DNA of 8,953 bases from JAFGFY01 sp964520425 (GCA_964520425.1 CAZFMX010000104.1:1-8953); one strand, 5' to 3'; shown: positions 1 to 7,124, numbered from the stretch's first letter. Notes: a model not told the origin generated them from the sequence alone. A program made the numbers and translations.

Positions 1-192
1 CCACCGAACGCTGTCCTCTTTGGGGGCGGTAACAGGCTTGGGCGTCTTTTGGGTGATGGAACTGAAAAGAGACCCCCATGCCCCCTTTTAATCTGTGGAG
101 AAGGTACTTATTGTTTAAGTTCATTCCGAGACACGACACTGTTCGCGGGCTTTGAGCGTCATGAGTATAGGGAAATGACGCCTATGGATCAA

Positions 193-229
193 GGAAAAAC
201 AGGTCTATGAATTCGTCAGATCATAGACC
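193..229 (-). terminator. Candidate intrinsic terminator overlapping the stop codon of the GT-C gene
   Basis: A perfect 9-bp inverted repeat (GGTCTATGA at 202-210 and TCATAGACC at 221-229) with a 10-base loop is followed on the minus strand by TGTTTTTCC. The stop codon (205-207) sits inside the 3' arm. The stem has only four G-C pairs, so it may be weak, but a stem followed by a T run in the right direction supports termination after this gene. Confidence 0.5.
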
Positions 230-1902
230 GCGACCAGATCATCCTCATAAATGCAATCAAAGGACCAATTCGGATCGGAAATACTCAAGTCTTCCTTGCC
301 GAAAAGGAAATCGAGCATCGGGATCTGAAAGAAATAGGCCATGGTGTCGATCTGGGGGCCCATAAGCCGATCCCTCCTCAACAAATCAAACGCCCCTTTC
401 AATTCCGTCTTGATCCTTTTGTGGACAATCAGATACCGCGCGCCTAGGTTCACCTCAGTCATGGACGCATTCACCGGCACGTCGGTCTTAAAACGGGCCA
501 TGGCATGCTCATTAAAAATAGTCTGACCATATCCGTTTCCCAATGTGCCGGATATGAATCTCCGGTCGTGGTCGATTTGATAGAGTTGGTATAACGGGAA
601 TGTGACAAGCATGGGGGCCTCTATCAATGACCCAGATGGAAGTGACGGAAGCCGGTTCTTATAAAACGACGGCATGATCTGTCCTAGCCCGGAATCATCG
701 AGTTCTCGGGGCGCGAATAACATCATGGGGTGTGTATTATACATATGGGTTCCCCACAGGCTGTAATTCCCCAGGATCAAATGCCAGCAGAAAAAGCCGA
801 TCAGTATCACCGGTAAAAAACAGCGCGACATTAAAACCCAGATGGCCCGCTTGGATAAACCTGCGACAGACGCCAACCCGCTGGCGACTAACACGACAAC
901 AATGGGATGAACGTGTGCGCTATAACGTAACCATACCCACGGAATCTCCATGTAACTCGGCTTTATCAGCCATATGGTAGCCATCTGTGTCGCCACAATG
1001 GCCGACATACAAAGAGTCTCCGGCGAATAACGCTGGTATAATGACCAGGCCCCTGCTGCACAACACAGTACCCAGATCCAAACGGGTATGACTACGGGAA
1101 GGCCGTGTATAAGCATCAGGCCCCGTTGAATCGTCTCGAGCCCACCGTTACCCTGCCCGGCCTTCCTGCCTACCTCCTGCAATAAGGAATGCACGGGTGG
1201 CCCTACCAGGACCAGGGTGATGATAGAAAAAATCACCACCGAATAGACATAATCAAGCCACCTTTCTCTTGAAACTCTTCCGCTGATGATCATCACCAGA
1301 GGATACAGTCCCAGAACTGCAACAGCCGGTCCGACAACAAGATGGAAATAGATGGCAAAGGCGCAGAGAACCGATGAGGTGAGTAATAGCCCACGAGGCC
1401 CACCGCGGGCCCACGCGAAAACACACAACATCGCCACGCAGAAAAGCAGGGTGATAATCGCGTAGGGTCTTGCTTCGCGTGCAAGAAAAATGAAATAAGG
1501 TGAAAGGGAGAAGAATCCCACGCTGAAAAGCCCTTCCCATGGCCTCAAGAATTTCCACGAGACCCACCCGAAGACGATGAGGATCATGGCCCCCGCCAGA
1601 TAGCTTGGTAAACGCATCAGCCATTCATTCAAAATCCCTTTTTCGAGAAGAAGCTTGCAGTAAACAGCCAGAGGAATGCAGGCATCAGCGCTGAAAAAAT
1701 GGGTAAAAATCCATGAAGGACTCTTAGAGATCACACATTGAAGCAGGTGAACCTCATCGCCAAAGACCAGCATGTCTCCGGCGCGCCACACGCGCAAAAA
1801 GATACCCGTCGCGATCAGCAAGATCATAAACAGGAATAGAAGAGGCTCTGATCTCAGGCCGTTCCCGGGTAAACGAAGATTTTCAACACGTTGTTTTCTC
1901 AT
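205..1902 (-). CDS. Polytopic membrane glycosyltransferase, GT39/ArnT/PMT-like (GT-C fold)
   Basis: Predicted 565-residue integral membrane enzyme that would move a sugar from a polyprenyl-phosphate donor to a glycan, lipid or protein on the outer face of the cytoplasmic membrane. A first hydrophobic helix lies at about residues 20-38. The next loop carries the acidic pair D49-E50 (FGDEVHLLQ), where GT-C enzymes keep their catalytic or metal-binding acid. AREARPYA at 141-148 matches the Arg-x-Tyr-Ala signature of this superfamily. About ten hydrophobic segments follow up to residue 373, then a soluble C-terminal part of about 190 residues. The ATG at 1902 is the only good start before the first helix and a stop lies in frame just upstream, but the bases before it (ccaattcc) show no Shine-Dalgarno sequence. 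A 417-base gap separates it from the upstream glycan genes, so it may be transcribed separately. Family is fairly sure; donor and acceptor are unknown. Confidence 0.82.
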   Translation of the reverse strand: MRKQRVENLRLPGNGLRSEPLLFLFMILLIATGIFLRVWRAGDMLVFGDEVHLLQCVISKSPSWIFTHFFSADACIPLAVYCKLLLEKGILNEWLMRLPSYLAGAMILIVFGWVSWKFLRPWEGLFSVGFFSLSPYFIFLAREARPYAIITLLFCVAMLCVFAWARGGPRGLLLTSSVLCAFAIYFHLVVGPAVAVLGLYPLVMIISGRVSRERWLDYVYSVVIFSIITLVLVGPPVHSLLQEVGRKAGQGNGGLETIQRGLMLIHGLPVVIPVWIWVLCCAAGAWSLYQRYSPETLCMSAIVATQMATIWLIKPSYMEIPWVWLRYSAHVHPIVVVLVASGLASVAGLSKRAIWVLMSRCFLPVILIGFFCWHLILGNYSLWGTHMYNTHPMMLFAPRELDDSGLGQIMPSFYKNRLPSLPSGSLIEAPMLVTFPLYQLYQIDHDRRFISGTLGNGYGQTIFNEHAMARFKTDVPVNASMTEVNLGARYLIVHKRIKTELKGAFDLLRRDRLMGPQIDTMAYFFQIPMLDFLFGKEDLSISDPNWSFDCIYEDDLVAVYDLTNS

Positions 1903-2319
1903 GGAATTGGATTATTTTTCATACTATCGCAGGGTCGAAAGAGAATCGATGTCGTGGAACGACCGTTCGACCGGCCCACGATCCTGCCCTCGGCCATGAG
2001 CTCGGGCCGAATGGAGCAACGTCGAAGGACACCATAATTTTACATATTATGAAGCAGCCCCACGAACAATGTACCCACAGCGACGGGGATTCCTTGAGGT
2101 TCTTTCCCCATGCGAAGAACCACATCTCTGGAGCCTGAGGGCCGAAGGGTTATCACCACTATCTCATCCTGAAGACAGGCGGCCAATCCTTGCATATGTT
2201 ATTCAATGCCGCCTCCCAAAGGATGGTTTACAAAAAGAACTTTCTGTTTCAAAGACCTGCTGTAAGTTTAAAGCGAAGCCGCGATATGGGAGGGGCGCGA
2301 GGGTTCTTTTTTTGTGAAA
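1903..2319. other. 417-base intergenic stretch, no convincing gene
   Basis: This gap lies between the methyltransferase and the GT-C gene, which point the same way. Open frames here (plus 2069-2317, minus 1919-2125) have no recognisable domain, no good ribosome-binding site and unnatural-looking composition. What can be seen: an AT-rich patch at 2033-2051 with a 6-bp inverted repeat (CATAAT/ATTATG, 7-base loop) that also contains -10-like hexamers on the minus strand but no matching -35; a 6-bp hairpin at 1990-2010 (TCGGCC/GGCCGA); and a 7-bp repeat AGGCGGC/GCCGCCT around 2178-2215 with a loop too long to be a good terminator. It may hold a promoter or long leader for the GT-C gene, or decayed sequence. 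Confidence 0.5.
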
Positions 2320-4008
2320 TTATGTGTCAACACGGAGTATCTTCATTTTCTTTAAAATTCTTTTTAATTTCTCATATGCTCTATATCCCGGATGATTCTT
2401 AAGGGTCACAATTTCCTCCCTCTGTTGTTCGATATGATCGGCCATTTGTCTTATTTGGTCCTCCACTTGTCTCTTTTGGTCGGTCAGTCGTCTGATCTCG
2501 TCGAGTCGCTCATAAGCGAGTTTCTGCGCGTAGGGCAGCTCTTTCTGGTATTTACTCAGAATGTTCAAACGCTCCAGTGCCAGTTTTTGCGCCTTGGGTA
2601 GCTCTTCCTCGTATTTCGTCAGAGCGGACAACCGCTCCAATGCCAAATCCTGCGCATCGGAAAACGCTTCTGTCAGCTCATCTATACGGTCGTTTAGCCC
2701 CTGAAGGTGAAGACGTCTCAAATCGATTACCGAAGGTGATTCCCGGTCTGTTTCACCTCCTTGATCTTTCCGGGATTCAGGGCCTGCCTCACACAGGAAA
2801 ATATACTGGTAGGTCAGGGCGTCCTCCCTGTTCAGGATCTCTTGTTGGACGCTGAAGGGCAGATCCGTCAATGAGTCCTTGAACTCCGTCTCTTCCGGGA
2901 GCCTTTCCACGCGATCCATGGACACAATGGAAAGCCCGCATTCCTTCAGCAGGGTCGTGATACTCTTTCGGGTATAGAAATTCACATGGGTTCGATCCAG
3001 CAGCCCTTCTTCCCTGTACTCGAAATGTCCTCTGAGCAGTTCGCCGATGATACTGGCATGGGCAATGTTCGGAACAGAGACAATACACCGTCCTCCAGGA
3101 CCTAGTAGCTTACGGCAAGCATTCAGGGTCTTCCTGTCCTGCCGAAGGTGTTCCAGGACATCGGAAATCACAATCAGGTCATAGGTGTTACCTGCAAAGA
3201 CCTCTTCCATGGAAATGGAGTCGATGTCTGCAATGACCATTTTCTCACAATACCGCTCCGCCTCCCGTGCCATGGTTTCCGACACTTCAATACAGTGGAC
3301 TGAACAACCCAGTTCTTCTTTTAAATACTTGGTGAGGTATCCTGTGGCCGGCCCGAGTTCCAAGACACGCTGATCCGGCTGGATATATTGGATCACCTTG
3401 CTCAGAGAATCGTTTGATTCTCCATCAATGTCCCTACGGTAGAGATGATCCCCGGATGGTTCCTCAGATTCGGCTGTTTCCGGTTTCTTGACCACAAGGA
3501 CCGTGTCCGCCCATTGATCGCTGTCATCCTCATACCCTCTAGACTCCCAACGGGTGTCTACAGATAAGACCTCCAGGTCCGCGTAAGCAGCCAATGCCCG
3601 CATGCCATCAGGATAGAACCGCCAACAATCAACCGGGTATCTGTGCTCCGGGCCGCCTGATGGGGCGATAATACAGCATAACCCACCCGGCTTCATCACC
3701 CTGGCGATCTCCCTGACCGTCTTCCAGAAATACGCGATATGCTCAAATGCCTGTCCGGAAACCACTACATCCATCGAACAGGACTCGATTTCCAGCCAGT
3801 TGTAGGGATCTGAGAGAACCATGTCCACATTGTCACCGGAAACAATATCCGCTCCGATATACTCCCATTGATCTTCTTGGAATATGGTCCGGTAGCTTCC
3901 ACCGATGGCCATACTGCCCAGGTCGAGAATCTTCAGCGGGGAGCCTTCCCTGCCGGCCAGATGCTGCTGGCGAAAATTCCGCATATTCTCAATTGAACTC
4001 AAGTGCAT
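2320..4008 (-). CDS. Tandem double SAM-dependent methyltransferase with C-terminal coiled coil
   Basis: A 562-residue protein with two class I methyltransferase domains. Domain 1 (about 26-175) has a somewhat degenerate motif I (ILDLGSMAIGG, 27-37), an acidic post-I residue in GADIV (52-56), SGQAFEHI (84-91) and MKPGG (105-109), as in Methyltransf_11 proteins. Domain 2 (about 188-370) has a cleaner motif I (VLELGPATGY, 215-224), ISDVLEHL (281-288), LGPGG (302-306) and the GLLDRTHVNFYTRKSI block typical of methyltransferases in polysaccharide clusters. Residues 434-535 form a charged coiled coil with three 21-residue repeats, and a basic tail (LKNHPGYRAYEKLKRILKK) closes the protein. It probably methylates a sugar, perhaps as a capping or chain-length signal; the substrate is inference. 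It starts 15 bases after the glycosyltransferase upstream. AAGGA (4025-4021) overlaps that gene's stop codon, 12 bases from the ATG, suggesting translational coupling. ATG at residue 9 is an alternative start. Confidence 0.82.
   Translation of the reverse strand: MHLSSIENMRNFRQQHLAGREGSPLKILDLGSMAIGGSYRTIFQEDQWEYIGADIVSGDNVDMVLSDPYNWLEIESCSMDVVVSGQAFEHIAYFWKTVREIARVMKPGGLCCIIAPSGGPEHRYPVDCWRFYPDGMRALAAYADLEVLSVDTRWESRGYEDDSDQWADTVLVVKKPETAESEEPSGDHLYRRDIDGESNDSLSKVIQYIQPDQRVLELGPATGYLTKYLKEELGCSVHCIEVSETMAREAERYCEKMVIADIDSISMEEVFAGNTYDLIVISDVLEHLRQDRKTLNACRKLLGPGGRCIVSVPNIAHASIIGELLRGHFEYREEGLLDRTHVNFYTRKSITTLLKECGLSIVSMDRVERLPEETEFKDSLTDLPFSVQQEILNREDALTYQYIFLCEAGPESRKDQGGETDRESPSVIDLRRLHLQGLNDRIDELTEAFSDAQDLALERLSALTKYEEELPKAQKLALERLNILSKYQKELPYAQKLAYERLDEIRRLTDQKRQVEDQIRQMADHIEQQREEIVTLKNHPGYRAYEKLKRILKKMKILRVDT
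2467..2655 (-). repeat. Three tandem 63-nt repeats encoding 21-residue coiled-coil units
   Basis: Residues 452-472, 473-493 and 494-514 of the double methyltransferase align without gaps: AQDLALERLSALTKYEEELP, AQKLALERLNILSKYQKELP, then AQKLAYERLDEIRRL, which diverges towards its end. The core AQxLAxERL recurs exactly every 21 residues, which is three heptads, so the coiled-coil register is kept. DNA copies are 2593-2655, 2530-2592 and 2467-2529. The first two are the more alike, which suggests stepwise in-frame duplication. Confidence 0.85.
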
Positions 4009-4023
4009 CGAGAAGGGATATCC

Positions 4024-5235
4024 TTATTGCGAAAGGTCTTTCGACTGATTTCCTACAAATATCTTCTTCACCTTCGATGAAATGCTCCAGACCGCATTCA
4101 AAATCCCTCTAACCATATATTTCAACTTCGGGTGTCGTTGAAAAAACTGGATTATCTGATCGAGCATCCTGCCTGACGGATGGGGTGAATAGGTCTCCAG
4201 ACCATTCTCCCCGGTATATTTATGTTTGAACCACGAATAATAACAGAGTCTGTCTCTCGTGACACGATGAGGATTGGGGAACGCCTCAATTAAGTCCTGT
4301 CTGAACCGATAGACATGTCGCTGTTTGTCCGTAATCGGTTCTCCATTGGAGTAAAAGGAATGCCTACAGGGGAGTTCCCCGAGTTCCTTTTGCCCCTCCC
4401 GATTCAATTCCCCGACATACCATTCTCTGAAATCGAATAACGGGCTATTTCTCTTGGCATACTTATTCAGCATCACTTCTTGATCACCCGAGTCAAACCC
4501 TGAGAAATGGAAGAACTTGACGGGTGAATCGTCGATGCACAATCCACCGTCACGCCCTGAATGCACATCGCGATGGGTCAGATTCCATGTAGCCACGTTA
4601 TAGGTTTTGTCGCGAAGGATAAGCACGTCGTCAAAAAAGGCCGGAGCCAGGTCAACCCATCTTTGATCCGTGAATAGGCCGCCGGGAATATCGTCATAAC
4701 AGAATTCGAACAACCGGTCCCGCCACCATCTTATAAACCTCATACCCTCAGCGCTCTTTCGAATACCGAGAAACCCCAGATTATATATACCGTGTTTCAA
4801 GCTGCAAATCTCATTATCCACGATGGCCTCTCGCACGGTATCCGGTTCGACTTGGTGGGGTGTGAGGACCACGCTGGACCTATCCAAGATCCCGGATAGT
4901 TCCTCGAGGCTGTGGAGAACAACAATATCGGGATCAAAGTATACGACCTTATCCACATCTTCCGATTCGGCGATCTTATGAAACGCAACCCCCTTGATGG
5001 CCGTACACAGTTCAACCACCGTATGTTTGAAGATCCATGAATCCGCATTCGGGATACCGAGGTCTTCTATAAAGAGCACCGAATCAAATGGTTCCCTATC
5101 CAGAGTGACATGGTCCGGCATCTGATCCGCGAGCACCAGATGAAAGATCGCCTTTGGATTATGTCTTTTGACTGACTTTGCCAAAATCCGTGCCTTTGGC
5201 AGATAGTTGGCTGTGATGCTGGTAAAGTAATGCAC
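4024..5235 (-). CDS. GT8-like glycosyltransferase (GT-A fold, DxD)
   Basis: A predicted 403-residue cytoplasmic nucleotide-sugar glycosyltransferase. Numbering from the GTG at 5235: N-terminal MHYFTSITANYLPKARILA (first beta strand and helix of the GT-A fold), the metal-binding DxD in VVYFDPDIVV (D101, D103), HGIYNLGFLGIR around 148-158, FTDQRWVDL (188-196), YNVATWNL (212-219) and FFHFSGFD (241-248). This set marks a family often found alone or fused in polysaccharide clusters. Residues 357-383 form a helical tail resembling that of the upstream glycosyltransferase. The frame can be read back to a TTG at 5283, which would overlap the upstream gene by 43 bases, but the GTG at 5235 has a strong purine-rich ribosome-binding site eight bases upstream, begins exactly where family homology begins, and leaves a 5-base gap. 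Sugar specificity cannot be read from the sequence. Confidence 0.85.
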   Translation of the reverse strand: MHYFTSITANYLPKARILAKSVKRHNPKAIFHLVLADQMPDHVTLDREPFDSVLFIEDLGIPNADSWIFKHTVVELCTAIKGVAFHKIAESEDVDKVVYFDPDIVVLHSLEELSGILDRSSVVLTPHQVEPDTVREAIVDNEICSLKHGIYNLGFLGIRKSAEGMRFIRWWRDRLFEFCYDDIPGGLFTDQRWVDLAPAFFDDVLILRDKTYNVATWNLTHRDVHSGRDGGLCIDDSPVKFFHFSGFDSGDQEVMLNKYAKRNSPLFDFREWYVGELNREGQKELGELPCRHSFYSNGEPITDKQRHVYRFRQDLIEAFPNPHRVTRDRLCYYSWFKHKYTGENGLETYSPHPSGRMLDQIIQFFQRHPKLKYMVRGILNAVWSISSKVKKIFVGNQSKDLSQ

Positions 5236-5240
5236 GTATA

Positions 5241-7010
5241 TTACCTTTCTTCCTTCCGTCCCTTCCACTGATATACACGCCAAATAACCTGAAATAGCGT
5301 TCTTCCTGCGCGCTTCAGGGCCGGATACCTCTCCAAGAACGCCGCCAACTGATCAACCATCTGATGCAATGGGATTTCATCATGATCGGGCGGATGAACC
5401 GGTCCTCCTTCCACCTGTAAAGGATCTTCAAATGGGATCTCATCATGACTCGTCGGACGATCGGGCTCTGTTTTCACTCGCGATTGATCTTCATCAGGTT
5501 GCCGGCTTGTTTCAGACAGTCTCTTCTCCAACTCCTGAATATGTCTCAACATATCTTCAATGTAATCCGCCCGAATCTTTTCCTGCTCCATGGCATGAAT
5601 GAAACGATCCCAATCGGAAGATCCTTCCGCCAGACGGGCCAGGTCTTCTCTTTCCACGTAAGAGAAAGAGGCCGCCGGTTTCATGCGCTCGACACTCTCT
5701 TCTGCCAGTTGTGGGTTGAAGTTGAGACCGATGGGGCTGTTCCTGCTGACATGATTCCGGAGCATCTCTTTGACACCGATAACATCCTTGAGCATCTCAA
5801 CGAGTTCTGATTCATCTCGGTAAACGGCACCTCGACCGGAAGCTCGGACCTGGGCGGCGATATTGCCGCTTTTTTTATTGGTGACGACGAAACAGTTGGC
5901 TGCAAACGCTTCAAATAATGTAAAAGAATAGGTCTCGGGCCATATGGACCATAGGAAGGCGATGTCGATCCGGTTCTTCTTCAGTGCATGGATCATGGCA
6001 TCGAGACCTTCATCCAGAAATGATACCTTGACATACGTGACACCAGGCATTTTCAGCCCGGCCGCGCCCAGATGATAAAAGTCGTAATATTCTGTGAGTT
6101 CCTTGATGGAGAGCAGTTCCCACCATCTCTCCAGTCCTTTGCACATGGATTCATAGCCCAGATAAGCGATCCTGGGGCGGTCATTGGAGGTCACCTCTCG
6201 AGGTCGCGAAGATGACGTTTCAACATCAAAGTGGACCTGGTGAGGGATGACTCTTATTTTCTCGGTATGTTCAGGGAAGGAATTCTGCCAGATATCCGCT
6301 GCAACCTGTGAAGGAGCGATAAACTCCGCCCTCGTGTTTTCAAACAACCGCTTCATCAGTAAATAATGAGGGATCCTTTCATTTTCACTCTCGCAATTTT
6401 CACAATCCAAACGACAGTAATGTTTCTCGTCCGGAATCAGATTAAACTGTGTGCAGATGGTAAAATAGTCGTGTAGGAAGAAGCGCACCTTGGCGTCATG
6501 AAGAACATTCATCAAGTATAGGAGGCCGGGAACCGAAAGGTTCATGGTGTGATGAATATGAATGGCTGTGACATGAAGACGCCTGATGCTCTGAAGCCAT
6601 TGAAGAATGAGAATGAGCTGGACCAGCGAAAAATGTCCTGCGGGTAAGGAATCAACATTGACTCCCACAACCTGACCCAGGGGATCTTTTACCCGCTCAT
6701 TCTCGTTCGATGCGGCGCCATAGACCTGGACATAAGAGATCCCGCGTTCGGCAAACTCCCTCTGCTCTTCATGAAGGACCTTTTCCGTCCCCCCCAAAGA
6801 GACGAGATAGTCTGAATGGGAAAAAGCGATGATCACATTAGGGGATTCCAGGAGTCCGGCGATCTTCTGAACCCGGTCAAAGAGAGAACCCGCCAACAGT
6901 CGGAGTCTTTGCACCTCTCCCTCTTGGCATGTCTCACTCGAGACCGCGGAAAATAAAAGGGATTTCCTGTCATAGGCCCTAATCCCCATATCTGGGTCCT
7001 CATCTGTCAT
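5241..7010 (-). CDS. GT4-type glycosyltransferase (GT-B fold) with extended C-terminal linker and tail
   Basis: A 589-residue soluble or peripheral glycosyltransferase. The N-terminal Rossmann half contains SHSDYLVSLGGTEKVLHEE (64-82), a version of the GG-x-E acceptor-side loop, then HIHHTMN (151-157) and HDYFTICTQFNL (180-191), followed by a cysteine group (C186, C199, C203, C206). The C-terminal half begins with RPRIAYLGYESMCKGLERW (278-296) and has the nucleotide-sugar-binding EX7E motif at E359 and E367 (PETYSFTLFEAFAAN). Beyond the catalytic part (to about 445) come a helical region with a short coiled coil (474-500), an acidic proline-rich linker containing HDEIP twice, 21 residues apart, and a helical tail at 551-577. 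It is the first gene of the operon and ends five bases before the next. The ATG at 7010 is preceded by AAAGGGG only three bases away; the ATG at 6989, with GATGAGG eight bases upstream, is an equally good start. Sugar specificity is unknown. Confidence 0.85.
   Translation of the reverse strand: MTDEDPDMGIRAYDRKSLLFSAVSSETCQEGEVQRLRLLAGSLFDRVQKIAGLLESPNVIIAFSHSDYLVSLGGTEKVLHEEQREFAERGISYVQVYGAASNENERVKDPLGQVVGVNVDSLPAGHFSLVQLILILQWLQSIRRLHVTAIHIHHTMNLSVPGLLYLMNVLHDAKVRFFLHDYFTICTQFNLIPDEKHYCRLDCENCESENERIPHYLLMKRLFENTRAEFIAPSQVAADIWQNSFPEHTEKIRVIPHQVHFDVETSSSRPREVTSNDRPRIAYLGYESMCKGLERWWELLSIKELTEYYDFYHLGAAGLKMPGVTYVKVSFLDEGLDAMIHALKKNRIDIAFLWSIWPETYSFTLFEAFAANCFVVTNKKSGNIAAQVRASGRGAVYRDESELVEMLKDVIGVKEMLRNHVSRNSPIGLNFNPQLAEESVERMKPAASFSYVEREDLARLAEGSSDWDRFIHAMEQEKIRADYIEDMLRHIQELEKRLSETSRQPDEDQSRVKTEPDRPTSHDEIPFEDPLQVEGGPVHPPDHDEIPLHQMVDQLAAFLERYPALKRAGRTLFQVIWRVYQWKGRKEER
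5244..5257 (-). promoter_or_regulatory. Ribosome-binding site deciding the GTG start of the GT8-like gene
   Basis: On the minus strand GGAAGGAAGAAAGG lies eight bases before the GTG at 5235-5233. The upstream gene's TAA (5243-5241) falls inside the spacer, so ribosomes finishing the GT4 gene end on this site. This arrangement favours translational coupling and argues against the longer TTG-started reading. Confidence 0.7.
5368..5465 (-). repeat. Imperfect direct repeat, two copies with 63-nt period, in the GT4 linker
   Basis: Segments 5368-5402 and 5431-5465 align without gaps, with most positions identical (the core GGGAT-TCATCATGA is shared but for one base). They encode the two HDEIP motifs of the linker (TSHDEIPFED and PDHDEIPLHQ). 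The 63-nt spacing keeps the reading frame, and the copies probably arose by local duplication. Confidence 0.7.
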
Positions 7011-7054
7011 ACGCCCCTTTCCATCAACATGAATAAAACCGTTCTCTCAGTGTT

Positions 7055-7083
7055 TTAATAGTGAATCACCGCAAAAAAGTAAA
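7055..7083 (-). promoter_or_regulatory. Candidate sigma70-like promoter for the glycosyltransferase-methyltransferase operon
   Basis: On the minus strand TTTACT (7083-7078, four of six matches to TTGACA) and TATTAA (7060-7055, four of six to TATAAT) are separated by exactly 17 bases. The site lies just downstream of the terminator of the preceding gene and would give a leader of roughly 38 bases before the ATG at 7010. Position and spacing are good; the hexamers are only moderate. Confidence 0.4.
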
Positions 7084-7088
7084 GCATC

Positions 7089-7124
7089 AAAAAAATACCC
7101 CCATCCCTTGGGGGGATGCGGGTA
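7089..7124 (-). terminator. Intrinsic terminator after the secreted repeat-protein gene
   Basis: Reading the minus strand, TACCCGCATCCC (7124-7113) pairs with GGGATGGGGGTA (7107-7096) across a 5-base loop with one internal mismatch, and seven T residues (7095-7089) follow directly. It begins 34 bases past the stop codon of the 7159-8953 gene. The T run lies only on the minus-strand side, so it acts in the direction of transcription here and separates that gene from the operon below. Confidence 0.88.

Noticed and set aside
1..133. A minus-strand ATG near 133 with a frame open to the left edge, as a possible next gene of the cluster
   Set aside because: The ribosome-binding site is poor and the peptide (MNLNNKYLLHRLKGG and onward, rich in His, Arg and Gln) does not look protein-like. 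A more natural-looking frame beside it (SITQKTPKPVTAPKEDSVRW) has no start codon after its upstream stop.
1..210. A plus-strand frame open from the left edge to a TGA at 208-210 (69 codons)
   Set aside because: It has no recognisable domain and an unnatural-looking composition, and its end overlaps the GT-C gene. An open frame of this length is easily reached by chance at an edge. The sequence left of the window would settle it.
1253..1624. A 123-codon minus-strand frame inside the GT-C gene
   Set aside because: It is an out-of-frame shadow of a gene whose own frame shows clear family motifs and membrane segments.
1919..2125. A 68-codon minus-strand frame just before the GT-C gene
   Set aside because: It starts MWFFAWGKN with no ribosome-binding site and shows no protein-like pattern. 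It is on the right strand but unsupported.
2178..2215. Inverted repeat AGGCGGC/GCCGCCT as a terminator for the methyltransferase gene
   Set aside because: The loop is about 24 bases and there is no T run after it in either direction.
2069..2317. An 82-codon plus-strand frame in the intergenic gap
   Set aside because: It has no domain, no ribosome-binding site and no partner gene on that strand, and its composition looks random.
2325..2330. A perfect TTGACA on the minus strand at the end of the methyltransferase gene
   Set aside because: No -10-like hexamer lies 16-18 bases downstream, and the bases are simply the codons for the last residues of the gene.
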